Origin: Erysipelotrichia bacterium
GTDB lineage: Bacteria; Bacillota_I; Bacilli_A; Erysipelotrichales; Erysipelotrichaceae
Length of the DNA stretch: 15,051 nucleotides
Reading direction: 5' to 3'
Assembly: GCA_009916335.1 (NCBI GenBank)
Contig: SAAR01000047.1
Location: 1 to 15,051 of the forward strand
Positions 14,161 to 15,051 of the stretch are shown here, piece by piece. The notes below the pieces were generated by a model that was not told the DNA's origin, made no database searches, and saw only the letters and a program-made list of their open reading frames with translations. How positions within the stretch are numbered: the stretch's first letter is position 1; each line of letters begins with the position of its first letter. The translations under genes were made by a program, and so were the position numbers.

Positions 14161-14188
14161 ATTATACCACTCTACTTTTATTTTTCAA
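14161..14188 (-). promoter_or_regulatory. tRNA-Thr promoter
   Basis: TTGAAA (14188-14183), 16-bp spacing and extended -10 TGGTATAAT, with TATAAT at 14166-14161, on the minus strand. The -10 is 21 bp from the tRNA 5' end, leaving a leader of about 15 nt. Confidence 0.85.
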
Positions 14189-14382
14189 GCAGAAGAAAAA
14201 AGAACAATTATCCTTATGCAAAGATTAAAAGTTTGAATAGATTTGTCAACAGTATATGAGATAACCTCATTTAAAAATTCGTATTAAGGTCAATTTCTCA
14301 ATTCATTAAAACATCATTATCACAATTTTGCACCTAATTTGTCCTTATTTTTATGTTTGAGTTAAATTCTAAATTGCATTTA
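14189..14382. other. Intergenic region between the DUF4304-like gene and tRNA-Thr
   Basis: AT-rich, with no ORF or clear terminator for the upstream gene. A consensus -35 TTGACA on the minus strand (14251-14246) has only a poor -10 (TAATCT) 16 bp away. Nothing else recognised. Confidence 0.5.
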
Positions 14383-15036
14383 TTACTCATATTCTAATGA
14401 AATAGGCATTTTCTTCATAGAGGGTTTACTATGCCACATTCTTCTTGTTGCCTTTATATTAGAAATTATATAGTTTTTATCTAATTCTTCATAATTTATA
14501 AGCTCTTCTTTTTCCCGTTCTTTATAATAGTTTTCATAATAAAATTTTGCTAATTCTAAATCGTCATTTAACGAACAAATATTTTTTAAATCTAAACCAA
14601 ATCTTGCGTACTTTTTTTCTCCATAATTGGAAATATATTTTATCATCCAGTCTTTCGCAAATTTTATATCTCTTAAGTTTCTATAAAACATTATTTCTTC
14701 TTTTGCAATATTTGCTAATTGCATTACTTCATTTCTAAATTGTTCTTCATTTTCATATTTTATAAAATCCCCATACCTAGCAGCAATCTTTCTTGGAAAG
14801 CCAAAGCCCAAAAAATCTCGTTGAGTGCTTTTCCATAAAAATGTAATTCCTATATTTAAGTATGTCCCTCTACTAAAACTTGAAGGCTGAAATTCAACAA
14901 CTGTAAAATAATATTCATTATCGTCAATATATAATCTTGATGTGCCTTTTTGAAACACACCAAGAGGAATTAAAATTTCTTTACCTATTTCTTTTATTAT
15001 TTTTGAATGAATATTTTTATCTTCCAAAATCTTCAC
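14383..15036 (-). CDS. DUF4304-like protein, 217 aa, probable accessory/immunity gene
   Basis: The first 70 residues run as an amphipathic helix (IHSKIIKEIGKEILIPLG), then GVFQKGTSRLYIDDNEYYFTVVEFQPSSFSRGTYLNIGITFLW. This is the DUF4304 pattern: a 'GF.KKG' strand, a 'Q.SSF' strand and an 'LNIGI' strand. The remainder is helical and charged with no recognised motif. Members often lie in polymorphic toxin/immunity neighbourhoods; the function is unproven. The start is unusual: the GTG uses the last G of a G8 run, with AAGGGG just before it and almost no spacer. A TTG three codons inside (15027) has better spacing from the same G-rich SD. An in-frame TAG lies 9 bp upstream of the GTG. The full upstream context is outside the window. 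Confidence 0.6.
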   Translation of the reverse strand: MKILEDKNIHSKIIKEIGKEILIPLGVFQKGTSRLYIDDNEYYFTVVEFQPSSFSRGTYLNIGITFLWKSTQRDFLGFGFPRKIAARYGDFIKYENEEQFRNEVMQLANIAKEEIMFYRNLRDIKFAKDWMIKYISNYGEKKYARFGLDLKNICSLNDDLELAKFYYENYYKEREKEELINYEELDKNYIISNIKATRRMWHSKPSMKKMPISLEYE

Positions 15037-15043
15037 CCCCCCC
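15036..15043 (-). repeat. G8 homopolymer at the start codon of the DUF4304-like gene
   Basis: Eight Gs on the minus strand form the Shine-Dalgarno and the first base of GTG. It is the only such G/C run seen in this AT-rich window. Length changes would alter RBS spacing, or join the gene to an upstream frame (9 Gs would remove the in-frame TAG). Confidence 0.7.
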
Positions 15044-15051
15044 TTCTAAAC

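Noticed and set aside
12763..14382. CRISPR array or insertion sequence
   Set aside because: No regularly spaced direct repeats, no transposase frame and no terminal inverted repeats were seen.

Overview
The window is AT-rich, with tightly packed genes, canonical AAGGAGG ribosome binding sites, sigma-A type promoters and many intrinsic terminators. This points to a low-GC anaerobic Firmicute. The gene content (NfnAB-type bifurcating transhydrogenase, iron alcohol dehydrogenase with a Rex operator, short ACT-type SerA, PMR1-type P-ATPase) fits a gut anaerobe, perhaps Erysipelotrichales; that placement is inference, not proof. The left 12.8 kb looks like ordinary chromosomal core. The right 2.2 kb looks accessory.

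Layout. 1-2613 (minus): the first 819 codons of a P2-type Ca2+/Mn2+ ATPase behind a yybP-ykoY manganese riboswitch with its own terminator. 2753-3223 (plus): a YxjI/LURP-one-like protein. 3349-3981 (minus): tRNA-Ala(TGC) and a small lipoprotein. 4067-6296 (minus): nfnA-nfnB. 6406-8645 (minus): serC-serA, overlapping by one base. 8837-9625 (plus): a PHP-family phosphatase divergent from serC. 9697-10920 (minus): iron-containing alcohol dehydrogenase with a Rex box just downstream of its -10. 11060-11752 (minus): YgjP-like zinc metalloprotease. 11821-12762 (plus): TIGR01212/YtqA-type radical SAM protein. 12763-15051: an accessory stretch with a GC-rich islet that may be a small RNA, a short start-less ORF resembling a large serine recombinase C-terminus, a SUKH (SMI1/KNR4) immunity-like gene, tRNA-Thr(CGT), and a DUF4304-like gene whose GTG start abuts a run of eight Gs.

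How the genes work together. SerA and SerC supply the first two steps of phosphorylated serine synthesis. The divergent PHP phosphatase could supply the third (phosphoserine to serine). Both promoters lie around three TGTAA-N4/5-TTACA palindromes spaced about 22 bp, placed symmetrically at about -49 and -71 from each predicted start. NfnAB and the Rex-controlled alcohol dehydrogenase handle NAD(P)H and ferredoxin balance in fermentation. The SUKH and DUF4304-like genes look like orphan immunity genes of a polymorphic toxin locus that may continue beyond the right edge.

The most interesting items are the symmetric serCA/PHP operator array with the candidate non-orthologous phosphoserine phosphatase, the GC-rich islet near 12808-12893, and the G8 tract at the start of the last gene. 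No clearly new multi-gene system is visible in the window.
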